Positions 44,929-53,158 of a stretch of DNA of 64,000 nt are shown here, one piece after another (the stretch's first letter is position 1; the number at the start of each line of letters is the position of its first letter). Source of the DNA: Clostridia bacterium (GTDB lineage: Bacteria; Bacillota; Clostridia; Oscillospirales; Acutalibacteraceae); contig JAFRUA010000031.1 of assembly GCA_017434855.1 (NCBI GenBank), positions 1 through 64,000 on the forward strand. Reading direction: 5' to 3'. The notes under the pieces were generated by a model that was given only the letters and a program-made list of their open reading frames with translations, was not told the origin of the DNA and searched no databases. Made by a program: the position numbers and the translations under genes.

Positions 44929-46086
44929 ATGATTATGATAAAAAAACTGCTTGACAAGAAAGAAAAAAAGGTCGAGTACATAGAACTGATTTATGACCTG
45001 ATCTTCGTCTATATCATCGGCCGGAACAACCTGCTGCTGCATCATTTTACGGATGGATTTGTGACGCCGGTATTCTTTTTGGCATACATAATGAGCACGC
45101 TCGCCATCATCCAGATCTGGAACTACACGACCTACTATGTCAACATTTACGGCAGGCACAGTATCCGGGATCATATCTTTCTGTTCGTCAATATGTTTCT
45201 TCTGTACTTTATCGGCGAGGGAACACGAACGGACTGGCAGGCATATAACACGCAGTATCATGTTGCATGGGCGCTGATTCTTTTCAACATCGGACTGCAA
45301 TACATCCTCGAATTGCGGAACAACAAAAATGATAAACAGCGCAAAAAACAGATCGCCCGTATGAGCGGCATTTTGTTCGGCGAAGCGGCCGTTGTTTTGT
45401 TGAGTCTTCTGGTGTACCGCCTGACTGAAATAACGTGGGTATCCCTTGCAGCGGTTCTTTTGAGCATGGCTGCCGTTTTGATCTTTGGACAAAGAAGCAG
45501 TACGGGCTTCGTGGATTTTTCCCATCTGTCTGAACGCGCCATGTTGTATGTCGTGTTCACCTTCGGCGAAATGATCATCGCCATCGCATCGTATTTTGAG
45601 GGCGTATTCTCCCTGCGGAACACCTATTTCGCGCTGATGGCCTTTTTGATCGTGGTCGGGCTGTTCCTCAGTTACGGCATGTTCTATGATCATATTATCG
45701 ACCGGGAAAAGCAGACGAATGGACTCGGCTATATGCTGCTGCACATTTTTATTGTCTTCGCCATGAACAACATCACGAACGGGCTGGAGTTCATGAGGGA
45801 AGAGGAGATCAGCCTGCTGCCGAAGCTGCTGTTTCTGATCGGCTCTTTCCTTTTGTTTTTTGTCTTTCTCTTTGCTTTGGGAAACCGGCACGCAAAGGCA
45901 AAGTGCCGCAAATACTATCTGTTTTGCCTGAAGGCCGCAGCGGCTGGTGTCGTGTTCGTCACGCTGATGCTTCTGCTGCGTACCAATATGATGATCAATA
46001 TCGCGCTAACCGTCGCATTTGTGTTTACAGTATTCGGAATGATATACTGGTACGGCAGAAAAATGGATGAAATAAACAGTCAATAA
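44929..46086 (+). CDS. LtrA-like membrane protein
   Basis: 385 residues with ten to twelve hydrophobic helices. The low-temperature requirement A family is indicated by 'VEYIELIYDLIFVYII' near the start and 'HLSERAMLYVVFTFGEMII' in the middle, with the conserved Glu residues inside membrane helices. The family's function is not known; despite the name, a role in cold growth is only reported for Listeria. It is read in the same direction as the flavodoxin genes with a 52-base gap. Confidence 0.88.
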   Translation: MIMIKKLLDKKEKKVEYIELIYDLIFVYIIGRNNLLLHHFTDGFVTPVFFLAYIMSTLAIIQIWNYTTYYVNIYGRHSIRDHIFLFVNMFLLYFIGEGTRTDWQAYNTQYHVAWALILFNIGLQYILELRNNKNDKQRKKQIARMSGILFGEAAVVLLSLLVYRLTEITWVSLAAVLLSMAAVLIFGQRSSTGFVDFSHLSERAMLYVVFTFGEMIIAIASYFEGVFSLRNTYFALMAFLIVVGLFLSYGMFYDHIIDREKQTNGLGYMLLHIFIVFAMNNITNGLEFMREEEISLLPKLLFLIGSFLLFFVFLFALGNRHAKAKCRKYYLFCLKAAAAGVVFVTLMLLLRTNMMINIALTVAFVFTVFGMIYWYGRKMDEINSQ

Positions 46087-46119
46087 ATTCAACAAAATAG
46101 ATTCTTTGGAGGAAACGCA

Positions 46120-46629
46120 ATGGCAAACGTATTGATTCTGAACGGCTCGCCGAGAAAGAACGGCGCGACCGCTTCGCTTGCAAAGGCGCTTATGGAAGGC
46201 GCAGAGGAAAACGGAAACGAGATCAAAGAAGACTATATCACGTCCATGAATATCAAAGCGTGTATTGGGTGCGATTCCTGCATGAGAACGCATAACGGCT
46301 GCGTGCAGAAGGACGACGACATGGCGATCATTTATGAAGATCTGCTGTGGGCTGACGTCGTTGTGTTCGTTTCCCCCGTTTATTGGGGGACGATCACCGG
46401 GCAACTGAAAGTCGTTTTCGACCGGATGTTTGCGCTGGGGAACAAGGTCGGCTGGGATCGGTTTCGCAAAAAATGCGTGCTTCTGATGACTGCGCGCGGG
46501 AGCGACTATTCCATGGCACTCGATTTCTACGGAATTCTGACAAAATATCTCGGTTGGACCGATCTCGGCGCCGTGCTCGGCGCGGGCAAAGAAGCCGAAG
46601 CCAAGGCGATCGGCGAGAATATAGAATGA
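46120..46629 (+). CDS. Flavodoxin-fold NAD(P)H-dependent oxidoreductase C
   Basis: 169 residues, TTTGGAGGAA ribosome site. 'LNGSPRKNGATASLAKAL' binds FMN phosphate; 'CIGCDSCMRTHNGCVQKDD' is the Cys strip; 'FVSPVYWGTITGQLKVVFDR' is the second flavin contact. It is about 10-20 residues shorter at the C-terminus than typical relatives, ending soon after 'GAGKEAEAKAIG', so the end may have been trimmed. Confidence 0.88.
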   Translation: MANVLILNGSPRKNGATASLAKALMEGAEENGNEIKEDYITSMNIKACIGCDSCMRTHNGCVQKDDDMAIIYEDLLWADVVVFVSPVYWGTITGQLKVVFDRMFALGNKVGWDRFRKKCVLLMTARGSDYSMALDFYGILTKYLGWTDLGAVLGAGKEAEAKAIGENIE

Positions 46630-46666
46630 TCCCGATAAATCGGGATTTGCGGAGATGGAAAACGGA

Positions 46667-47047
46667 ATGTATTCATACATAACATTGAGAGAAAACCCTG
46701 AAACAAAGGAAATCGCGGCAGACTGGTTCCACAGCAAGTGGCATGTTCCGGCTGAAGCGTATCTGGAGTGTATGGATGCATATCTCAAGGGAGAGACGGA
46801 ATATGGCTGGTATCTCTATCTGGACGGCGATAAGATCATCGGCGGAATGGGGGTCATAGAAAACGATTTCCATGACCGAAAGGATCTTACCCCGAACGTC
46901 TGCGCTGTCTATACCGAAGAAGAGTACCGCCGCCGGGGAATTACGGGACATCTGCTGAATATGGTCGTGCAGGATCTGCGCGCAAAAGGTATCTCCCCGG
47001 TTTATCTGGTAATCTTAGGTTCGGTAGAATTTTTCAAGTCGCTGTAA
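46667..47047 (+). pseudogene. 3'-truncated GNAT acetyltransferase gene
   Basis: About 126 residues. 'VCAVYTEEEYRRRGITGHLL' is the acetyl-CoA-binding motif A of GNAT proteins, preceded by 'GWYLYLDGDKIIGGMGVI'. After 'PVYLVILG' the sequence leaves the family ('SVEFFKSL') and stops, about 30 residues short of the usual end. ATG 46667 is preferred because GGAG lies upstream; ATG 46655 touches that motif. Confidence 0.6.
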
Positions 47048-47086
47048 GTTTACAGCCGAATTGCGATTTGTAAAGGAGAATGAATT

Positions 47087-47992
47087 ATGATGAAAGGCAC
47101 AGCAACGAAGAAAAGTGCAACCTGTTTTAGGGTCATTTCTATTTTGTTATGTCTATGTTTTGCATTTGCCGGATGCACGAAAGAAGCCGAACCTCCGTCT
47201 TCTGATCCGGGCAGCGTTGAAAAAACGGTCGAGGAGATCGCAGTGGATTACGGCACATACGGTGATCAGGCCGCGGATCGGATTGATGCCTTACTGAACG
47301 AGCTGGCCGCCATGGATGCCGGCGCCGGAACACGATGGAAGTCCATCATGGATCTGTGGATGTCCCCGCAACTCGGGCAACCGCTCCATTACGATGTCCT
47401 TCCTGACGGCCTGTCGGACACAGATGAACTGTGCATCGTCGTTCTGGGCTTTCAGTTGAACCCCGACGGAAGCATGAAAGACGAACTGATCGAGCGCTTG
47501 ACCGTCGCGCTGAACAGTGCGCAAAAGTATTCGAACGCATATATCGTCTGTACCGGCGGAGGAACCGCGGCTGAAAATGAATCCGCTTCGGAAGCCGGAG
47601 AAATGGCCAAATGGCTTGTCGAGAATGGCGTAGATCAGAAACGCATCATCGTTGAGGACAATTCCATAACCACAGCGCAGAACGCACTGTTTACATACGA
47701 CATTCTGACATCCCTTTATCCGTCGGTGAAGAAACTCGCTATTGTTTCAAGCGACTACCATATTGCTACGGGAGAGCTTTTGTTCAAAGCAGAGTCCATC
47801 TTAAGAGCCAGCTCGTCCGGAAATGAGAAGCTGGAAGTCGTTTCAAACGCTGCATGGAAAGCCCCTTCCGGTACACTTTCCACCATGTTTCAGGCGGGTG
47901 CGCTCATCGAACTGTTCGGAGATGTGAAAACGGCATTTGACATTTATTACGACAATTACGATATCCATGCACTGCCTTCCATAAACGGATAG
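47087..47992 (+). CDS. YdcF/DUF218 domain lipoprotein
   Basis: 301 residues, AAAGGAG before the ATG. A lipobox-like 'FAGC' (about residue 26) suggests lipid anchoring. The YdcF-type Rossmann domain is shown by 'VVLGFQLNPDGSMKDELIERL' broken at the loop, 'YIVCTGGGTA', 'SEAGEMAKWLVENGV' and 'EDNSITTAQNALFT'. Such proteins have been linked to cell-envelope processes, and the fold can bind nucleotide-like ligands. Substrate unknown. A strong terminator follows. Confidence 0.9.
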   Translation: MMKGTATKKSATCFRVISILLCLCFAFAGCTKEAEPPSSDPGSVEKTVEEIAVDYGTYGDQAADRIDALLNELAAMDAGAGTRWKSIMDLWMSPQLGQPLHYDVLPDGLSDTDELCIVVLGFQLNPDGSMKDELIERLTVALNSAQKYSNAYIVCTGGGTAAENESASEAGEMAKWLVENGVDQKRIIVEDNSITTAQNALFTYDILTSLYPSVKKLAIVSSDYHIATGELLFKAESILRASSSGNEKLEVVSNAAWKAPSGTLSTMFQAGALIELFGDVKTAFDIYYDNYDIHALPSING

Positions 47993-48062
47993 CAGGCTGC
48001 AGAAACATATTCCGGTTTAACGAGGCGTGTGCTGTGTAACATATTGGCGCTTTTACACAAAG

Positions 48063-48108
48063 AAACACCGACAAAGCCGCACAACATCTGGCTTTGTCGG
48101 TGTTTTCT
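48063..48108 (+). terminator. Strong terminator after ydcF-like gene
   Basis: A perfect 16-bp stem (48063-48078 with 48090-48105) around an 11-base loop, ending in TTTT. Confidence 0.93.
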
Positions 48109-48113
48109 ATTCT

Positions 48114-48186
48114 TCTTCATTTTGTTCTTATCCCGCGTGCGTCTTTCTCGCCCTCATCGGGCGGTTTTCTTTTTTCCCTGTCGGCT
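48114..48186 (+). promoter_or_regulatory. Promoter of esterase gene (see 48186-48214)
   Basis: TTGACT (48186-48191), 17-bp spacer, TATAAA (48209-48214). The site spans 48186-48214; the end value given here should be read as 48214. Confidence 0.3.
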
Positions 48187-48214
48187 TGACTTTTTGCGCG
48201 TTCTGTTATATAAA
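48186..48214 (+). promoter_or_regulatory. Sigma-A promoter of esterase-GH5 genes
   Basis: TTGACT (48186-48191), 17-bp spacer, TATAAA (48209-48214), 40 bases before the esterase ATG. Confidence 0.82.
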
Positions 48215-48253
48215 TAGAAGTGAAAGATTTTACTTTGCAAAAGGAGGCCGGTT

Positions 48254-49210
48254 ATGGACAAATCCGTTTATTACCGCGGCAAGCTCGGCACGGTCTGGTA
48301 CAACTTCACGGAAAGCCTTGCCTATGTCGCGCTGCACCGCCCCACGCCGAAAAGCTGCGCCTACCGCAGAATACGGTACGGCAACGAAAAGAAGCAGTAT
48401 ATCAACCTTTGCGCACGAAAAGACCTTGCCGCCGTGCGCAAGCCGGTCTTCATCTATGTCCACGGCGGCGGGTGGATCTCCGGCATCACAGAAATGCGCG
48501 ACACCTATGTGGCCGAATGGGCAAAGCGCGGCTATTTCACCGCGTCGATCTCCTACACTTATGCGCCGGACAAGACCTATCCCGCGCAGTTGTTTGAGCT
48601 GTTTGCGGCGCTGGATGAGATCTATGCGCTGGAAGACGCCGAACTGCTGGACCTCGGGACGATCGTCCTTGCCGGGGAAAGCGCCGGGGGCTACTTCATC
48701 CTGAAGCTGGCGGATTTTACCGCCCATCCGGAGCTGTTTGACCGGTACGGCATCCCGTTCAAAAACAAAGACCGCTTTCATGTGGACGCGCTGGTCAGCC
48801 ACTGCGGCTGCTTTGACCTGAAAAACCTGACCGATCCGCAAAAGCCGCAGTCCGCGTTTCCGGACATCAAAATGATGGTCAGCAGCTTTCTGGGTCTGCC
48901 GCGCGGCAAAGTCCGGGCATACCTTGCAACCGAAGCGGGCGCCCTCGCCTCTCCGAAAATCACACGGGGGTTTCCGCCCGCATTCATCATCTCTGCCGAA
49001 CGCGACGCGCTGCGCTTTGAGGCGCAGGACCTTGCCGAGCAATACAAGGCGCTGGGCATTCCCTATGCGACGTTTGAGGGCACGGGCATCATCGGCAACC
49101 ACGCATGGACGATCGCAACGATCGTCAAAAAAGGAAAAAGCTGCCTGGAGGCATCCGTCCGCTTTGTGGAGCATGTGACCGGACGCACTCCGACCGCGGC
49201 ATCGCTTTAA
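48254..49210 (+). CDS. Alpha/beta hydrolase, HSL-type esterase
   Basis: 318 residues, AAAAGGAGG before the ATG, no signal peptide. 'IYVHGGGWISG' (about residue 67) is the oxyanion-hole motif of hormone-sensitive-lipase-type esterases and 'LAGESAGGY' (about 140) holds the nucleophile Ser. The acid lies in the 'ISAERDALRFEAQD' strand, and the catalytic His in 'GNHAW'. It is 21 bases from the secreted GH5 gene and probably co-transcribed, so it may remove acyl groups from sugars or oligosaccharides inside the cell. Confidence 0.9.
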   Translation: MDKSVYYRGKLGTVWYNFTESLAYVALHRPTPKSCAYRRIRYGNEKKQYINLCARKDLAAVRKPVFIYVHGGGWISGITEMRDTYVAEWAKRGYFTASISYTYAPDKTYPAQLFELFAALDEIYALEDAELLDLGTIVLAGESAGGYFILKLADFTAHPELFDRYGIPFKNKDRFHVDALVSHCGCFDLKNLTDPQKPQSAFPDIKMMVSSFLGLPRGKVRAYLATEAGALASPKITRGFPPAFIISAERDALRFEAQDLAEQYKALGIPYATFEGTGIIGNHAWTIATIVKKGKSCLEASVRFVEHVTGRTPTAASL

Positions 49211-49231
49211 ATGAACCAAGGAGGATTTTTT

Positions 49232-50638
49232 ATGAAACGCACACTGAACAAGACCCTGTCACTGCTGCTGGCCCTGCTGCTCACGCTGTCCTGCTTTGCC
49301 GTATCGTCGTTTGCGGCGCAGGCGGAACCCATCATCGTGGCCCCCCTGCCCTTCCTGCATACCGAAGGCGAAGCCATTGTCAATGACGCCGGCGAAACCG
49401 TTGTGCTGCGCGGCACCAACTTCGGCGGCTGGGGCATTATGGAAGACTGGTTCTGCCCCTACACCTCCCCCGCCGGGGAAGAGATCATGTTCCAGACGCT
49501 GGTCAGCCGGTTCGGGCTGGAAGCGACCCATGCGCTGATGCAGGAGTACCGCCGCAACTGGATCACCGAGGTCGACTATCAAAACGTCGCCGCCCTGGGC
49601 ATGAACGCGGTGCGCCTGCCCATCTGGTACCGCAACTTTCAAAGCGATGACAACGGCACATGGTACCGCGATGAAAACGGTGAGATCGACCTGCACGAGC
49701 TGGATGAGGTGGTCGCCCTGTGCAAAAAGTACGGCCTGTATCTCATCATCGACCTGCACGGACTGCCGGGGTATCAGAACGACTATGACCACTGCGGCCA
49801 GTCCAAGTCCATGCACCTGTTTGACGACGACGCAAGCGCCGTGCGGTACCGCGAAGTGGTCAAGGACTTCTGGGTGACGCTTGCCGACCGCTACAAGGAT
49901 GAGCCGAACGTCGCCATGTATGACCTGATGAACGAACCGCTGGGCACCAACATCACCAGCGACAAAAACTACCGTCAGGTCTTCTTTGATTATACCGACG
50001 AGCTGTATGACGCCATCCGTGCCGTGGACAGCCGCCACATCATTTCGGTGGAGGCCATCTGGTCGCCGGACGCGGCCCCCGCGCCGAGCGTCTACGGCTG
50101 GGAAAACATCGTCTATCAGGAGCATCTTTACGACGTGACAAACCCGACCATCCTGCGCAAAGCCAACGAGATCACCAAGGCAAATTACAACGCGCCGTTT
50201 CTGATTGGCGAATTCTATCCGCGCGGCGCAACGACGTTCGGCTATCTGTTCTCGATCTTCAACAAGCGCGGCTTGAGCTGGACCACCTGGACCTATAAGG
50301 GCGCGGGCCCCAAGGCCGACCAGTCGCCGTGGTTCCTTTACGGTTCCTCAAGCATTGAAAAGGTCGATTTTGAAAACGACAGCTATGAAACGCTGATGCA
50401 AAAATTCGGCCCGGTGCTGCGCACGGATTCCGGCGCGTTCAGCCGCACCGCCTTTGCCGACTATGCGGCAAACTTTGTGAACGGCGAAGTGGACGCCGCG
50501 TCGCTGTATTCCTTCGGCCTGATCGAAACGCGCGGCACCGCAAAGGAGCGGCTGGCCCTGCTGCGCGACAAGCTGGCGGCGATCGTCACCACCATCCGCG
50601 ACTGGCTCAGAAAGCTGAAGACCGGCGACCTGCTGTAA
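49232..50638 (+). CDS. Secreted GH5 glycoside hydrolase (endoglucanase-like)
   Basis: 468 residues from ATG 49232 (AAGGAGG upstream); a longer frame starts in the intergenic spacer. The signal peptide ends near residue 29 ('SFAAQA'). The GH5 TIM barrel includes 'LRGTNFGGWGIMEDW' at its start, acid/base Glu in 'LMNEPL' (about 235) and nucleophile Glu in 'LIGEF' (about 326). The likely activity is on beta-1,4- or beta-1,3-glucans. The final 40 residues form an amphipathic basic helix ('LAAIVTTIRDWLRKLKTG') outside the barrel, as on other secreted proteins in this window. Confidence 0.93.
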   Translation: MKRTLNKTLSLLLALLLTLSCFAVSSFAAQAEPIIVAPLPFLHTEGEAIVNDAGETVVLRGTNFGGWGIMEDWFCPYTSPAGEEIMFQTLVSRFGLEATHALMQEYRRNWITEVDYQNVAALGMNAVRLPIWYRNFQSDDNGTWYRDENGEIDLHELDEVVALCKKYGLYLIIDLHGLPGYQNDYDHCGQSKSMHLFDDDASAVRYREVVKDFWVTLADRYKDEPNVAMYDLMNEPLGTNITSDKNYRQVFFDYTDELYDAIRAVDSRHIISVEAIWSPDAAPAPSVYGWENIVYQEHLYDVTNPTILRKANEITKANYNAPFLIGEFYPRGATTFGYLFSIFNKRGLSWTTWTYKGAGPKADQSPWFLYGSSSIEKVDFENDSYETLMQKFGPVLRTDSGAFSRTAFADYAANFVNGEVDAASLYSFGLIETRGTAKERLALLRDKLAAIVTTIRDWLRKLKTGDLL

Positions 50639-50655
50639 AACATCAAATAAACGCC

Positions 50656-50693
50656 ACGCGCACCGTCAGGTCTCCCCTGCGGTGCGCATGCTT
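50656..50693 (+). terminator. Terminator of GH5 gene; left copy of 38-bp direct repeat
   Basis: GCGCACCG (50658-50665) pairs with CGGTGCGC (50680-50687), then ATGCTTTT. The 38 bases are identical to 52409-52446. Confidence 0.9.
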
Positions 50694-50924
50694 TTATTGT
50701 GCATTCACTGCGTCTTCGATCTCTTTCATCAAGGCGCTCGGTGTCATGCCAAGCGCGTCGCTCAGGCGAAAAAATGTTTCCAGCGTCGGCTTGCGTTCGC
50801 CGCGCTCAATGGCGCTCAGGTGCGTGCGTCCGATTCCGGCAAGGCCGCTGACCACCTCTTGCGACAGGCGCCTGCGCTCGCGGCAGCGCTGAATCACTGC
50901 CCCGACGATTTTTGCATCCAGCAT
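50694..50924 (-). CDS. XRE-family helix-turn-helix regulator
   Basis: 76 residues, essentially one lambda-repressor-like domain: 'RRRLSQEVVSGLAGIGRTHL' split at the turn, then 'SAIERGERKPTLETFFRLSDAL'. It is divergent from the secreted-protein gene at 51061. Just upstream of its ATG is the inverted repeat TACAC-cagta-GTGTA (about 50939-50953), a candidate autoregulatory site, and a palindrome sits in the neighbour's promoter. A local repressor is the likely role. Confidence 0.9.
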   Translation of the reverse strand: MLDAKIVGAVIQRCRERRRLSQEVVSGLAGIGRTHLSAIERGERKPTLETFFRLSDALGMTPSALMKEIEDAVNAQ

Positions 50925-50938
50925 TACATCACTTCCCT

Positions 50939-50953
50939 ACACCAGTAGTGTAA
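50939..50953. promoter_or_regulatory. Candidate operator between XRE gene and promoter
   Basis: TACAC and GTGTA around a 5-bp centre, next to the XRE start codon. Confidence 0.5.
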
Positions 50954-50984
50954 ATGGAAATGAAGCAATTTATGAATACATTTG

Positions 50985-51013
50985 TTGACATGCGAACACA
51001 AATGTGTTATAAT
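50985..51013 (+). promoter_or_regulatory. Sigma-A promoter with palindrome in the spacer
   Basis: TTGACA (50985-50990), 17-bp spacer, TATAAT (51008-51013). The spacer and -10 contain AACACA-AA-TGTGTT, a perfect dyad placed where a repressor would block polymerase. Confidence 0.85.
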
Positions 51014-51060
51014 ATTTTTTGAAAATATGTCGGCGGACAAATACGTAGGAGGAAAGGTCT

Positions 51061-52392
51061 ATGAAAAGAATGACCGGTTTGTTTTTGGCGATTGTAATGC
51101 TGCTTGGTATGACAACTATGTTCAGCTATGCGGCAGATGCACATGCAACGGCTGCAGGAACAGTTTATTATGAACTTGGATTTGTTGAAGACAACCTGGA
51201 ATCCCTTGCCCGCTATATCGACACTTATGGTGAAAGGACATCCACAGGCATGATGATTTCAGATGTCGATATTTCCCAAAACTTCACTTATTCAACGATT
51301 ATCACTTCCGAATCTGATGGTGTACACTTTTACTTTTTTGCCTATCACAATAAAAATAAAGAAGACCATTCCGGCATGGAGATGGTTTATTCAGATGATA
51401 TTGGGTACACATTGGTCCATATTGAGGATGAATTGATGGGCTGTGAATACATTTGTGAAGGTATCATTGATATATTAAACTATATTCCCGATGAAAATGA
51501 AATTTCTTTTTCCGTTATTAAAAACACAACTCCACTCGGAATTGATGAAATGAATGAAAGCATGAATATCTTTTTTGATCTGGGGATAGCTGCATTTCAA
51601 TACTTATTAAACCGAGCTGCCGATATGGACATCTGTGAACTTGGTTTTTCCTATTTCTGTGATGACCATCGAAAGACAATTCCATGGTATACAGAAGAAC
51701 CGACCTGCTCCGAAAACGGTGAAGTCGAATACATCTGCAAATGGTGTGGGCGTATCATGAGTACAAGAACGGTTCCACCGACCGGCAAACATAATTATGT
51801 TGCAAAAACAACCCCTGCAACCACCACAAGCAACGGTTCGGTCACCACAGTCTGTGCGGACTGCGGTGCTGTGGGCAAGACGAAAAAAATCTATCGGATC
51901 GACACCGTAACTCTGAACACAACTTCATTCACCTATGACGGGAGCGTTAAAACGCCCACTGTCACCGTCAAGGACATCAAGGGCAACGTCATCAATTCAA
52001 AGTATTATACAGTGAAGTATTCCAGCGGACGTACCGAAATAGGTGCCTATAAAGTCAAAGTTGTCTTCAAGGGTCTTTACAGCGGCACAGCGTCCTGCGC
52101 CTTCAAGATCGTTCCCGGCAGGGTCACCGACCTGAAAGCCGCCTCAAAGAAAGTCGGCATTGCCAAAGTGGCATGGAGCCCGGTGGACGGCGCACAGAAA
52201 TATGTGATTTACTGTGCTGCAAGCAAGAAAGGCGATTATCAAAAGGTTGCCGTCACTTCAAAAACTGCATTTAACGTCAAAGGTCTTGATTCCGGCGCAA
52301 CGTATTACTTCATTGTGAAAGCACTCACCCAGACCGGCGGCAAGAATTACTACAGTGCGGCGTCCAACATTGCAAAAGCAAAAGTCAAATAA
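51061..52392 (+). CDS. Secreted protein with FnIII-like C-terminus and AT-rich N-terminal half
   Basis: 443 residues, TAGGAGG ribosome site, signal peptide to about residue 25. The first 200 residues match nothing I know. About residues 215-265 carry two C-x2-C units ('YICKWCGRIMSTRTV', 'TTVCADCGAVGKTK'). Then a bacterial Ig-like region and a fibronectin type III domain close the protein ('KVAWSPVDGAQKYVIY', 'YYFIVKALTQTGGKNYYSA'). DNA up to about 51780 is markedly AT-rich compared with neighbours, while the 3' part has normal composition, so the gene looks mosaic. Probably a surface-binding protein, regulated by the divergent XRE protein. Confidence 0.85.
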   Translation: MKRMTGLFLAIVMLLGMTTMFSYAADAHATAAGTVYYELGFVEDNLESLARYIDTYGERTSTGMMISDVDISQNFTYSTIITSESDGVHFYFFAYHNKNKEDHSGMEMVYSDDIGYTLVHIEDELMGCEYICEGIIDILNYIPDENEISFSVIKNTTPLGIDEMNESMNIFFDLGIAAFQYLLNRAADMDICELGFSYFCDDHRKTIPWYTEEPTCSENGEVEYICKWCGRIMSTRTVPPTGKHNYVAKTTPATTTSNGSVTTVCADCGAVGKTKKIYRIDTVTLNTTSFTYDGSVKTPTVTVKDIKGNVINSKYYTVKYSSGRTEIGAYKVKVVFKGLYSGTASCAFKIVPGRVTDLKAASKKVGIAKVAWSPVDGAQKYVIYCAASKKGDYQKVAVTSKTAFNVKGLDSGATYYFIVKALTQTGGKNYYSAASNIAKAKVK

Positions 52393-52408
52393 AGCTCAAA
52401 TAATATCA

Positions 52409-52446
52409 ACGCGCACCGTCAGGTCTCCCCTGCGGTGCGCATGCTT
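52409..52446 (+). terminator. Terminator of 51061 gene; right copy of 38-bp direct repeat
   Basis: The same hairpin as at 50656-50693 (stem 52411-52418 with 52433-52440), base for base identical over 38 bp. Confidence 0.88.
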
Positions 52447-52463
52447 ATTTGGCACAAAAGATT

Positions 52464-53081
52464 TTATCGAATGAAATGTGTCGGCGTCCACGGTTCCTTT
52501 TCCGGGACCCCGAACTGCGCTTTGCCGAGTTCGATGCTTTTCATCAAAAACACCATGTTGCGCGCCAGGGTGCGCATCGTCTGCAGGCCCTCGGCGTCCC
52601 CGGCGGCTTCACCCGGCAGGCGGCCGTGCACGCTGTTCCAGTACTGACTGGACACGACCGGCATGCCGCAGATCGTGAAGTACTTGTTCAGCTCGTCAAA
52701 CGTGGCGGAGCAGCCGCCGCGCCGCGCCACCGCCACCGAGGCGCCCACCTTCATCGTCTTGTCAAAGCCGGTGCTGTAGAACAGCCGGTCCGCAAACGAC
52801 ACCAGCGTCCCGTTTGCCGAAGCGTAATACACCGGCGACGCCAGCACCAGCCCGTCGGCATGCTCAAACTTTTTGGCGGCCTCGTTCACAGCGTCGTCAA
52901 AGACGCACCTGCCCGTTTTGCCGCAGCCGCCGCAGGCCGCGCAGCCGCGGATGGCCTGATTGCCGACCTGCATGATCTCGCAGTCCACGCCGCTTTCGGC
53001 AAAGATTTTTTCCATTTCGGCCAGCGCCAGCGCGGTATTGCCGTTTTTGCGCGGGCTGCCGTTGATCATCAGAACGTACAT
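52464..53081 (-). CDS. Flavodoxin-fold NAD(P)H-dependent oxidoreductase D
   Basis: 205 residues from ATG 53081 with AAGGAGG upstream. 'INGSPRKNGNTALALAEM' is the FMN-phosphate loop, 'CAACGGCGKTGRCVFDD' the Cys strip and 'ASPVYYASANGTLVSFADR' the second flavin contact. It belongs to the same family as the cluster at 42.5-46.6 kb but has the high GC of the core genome. The start lies 14 bases after the terminator of the next gene. Confidence 0.92.
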   Translation of the reverse strand: MYVLMINGSPRKNGNTALALAEMEKIFAESGVDCEIMQVGNQAIRGCAACGGCGKTGRCVFDDAVNEAAKKFEHADGLVLASPVYYASANGTLVSFADRLFYSTGFDKTMKVGASVAVARRGGCSATFDELNKYFTICGMPVVSSQYWNSVHGRLPGEAAGDAEGLQTMRTLARNMVFLMKSIELGKAQFGVPEKEPWTPTHFIR

Positions 53082-53094
53082 CAAAAATCCTCCT

Positions 53095-53130
53095 TAAAAA
53101 GCCGCTGACGGGATTGCATCAGCGGCTGCG
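53095..53130 (-). terminator. Terminator of the secreted lipase-like gene
   Basis: AGCCGCTGA (53100-53108) pairs with TCAGCGGCT (53119-53127); read on the minus strand it ends in TTTTT. Confidence 0.85.
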
Positions 53131-53158
53131 TTTTCATTTTATGCGTACACCCGCACGT

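Noticed and set aside
48114..48186. A promoter entry with reversed limits in the feature list
   Set aside because: It duplicates the esterase promoter; the correct site is 48186-48214 and the other entry should be ignored.
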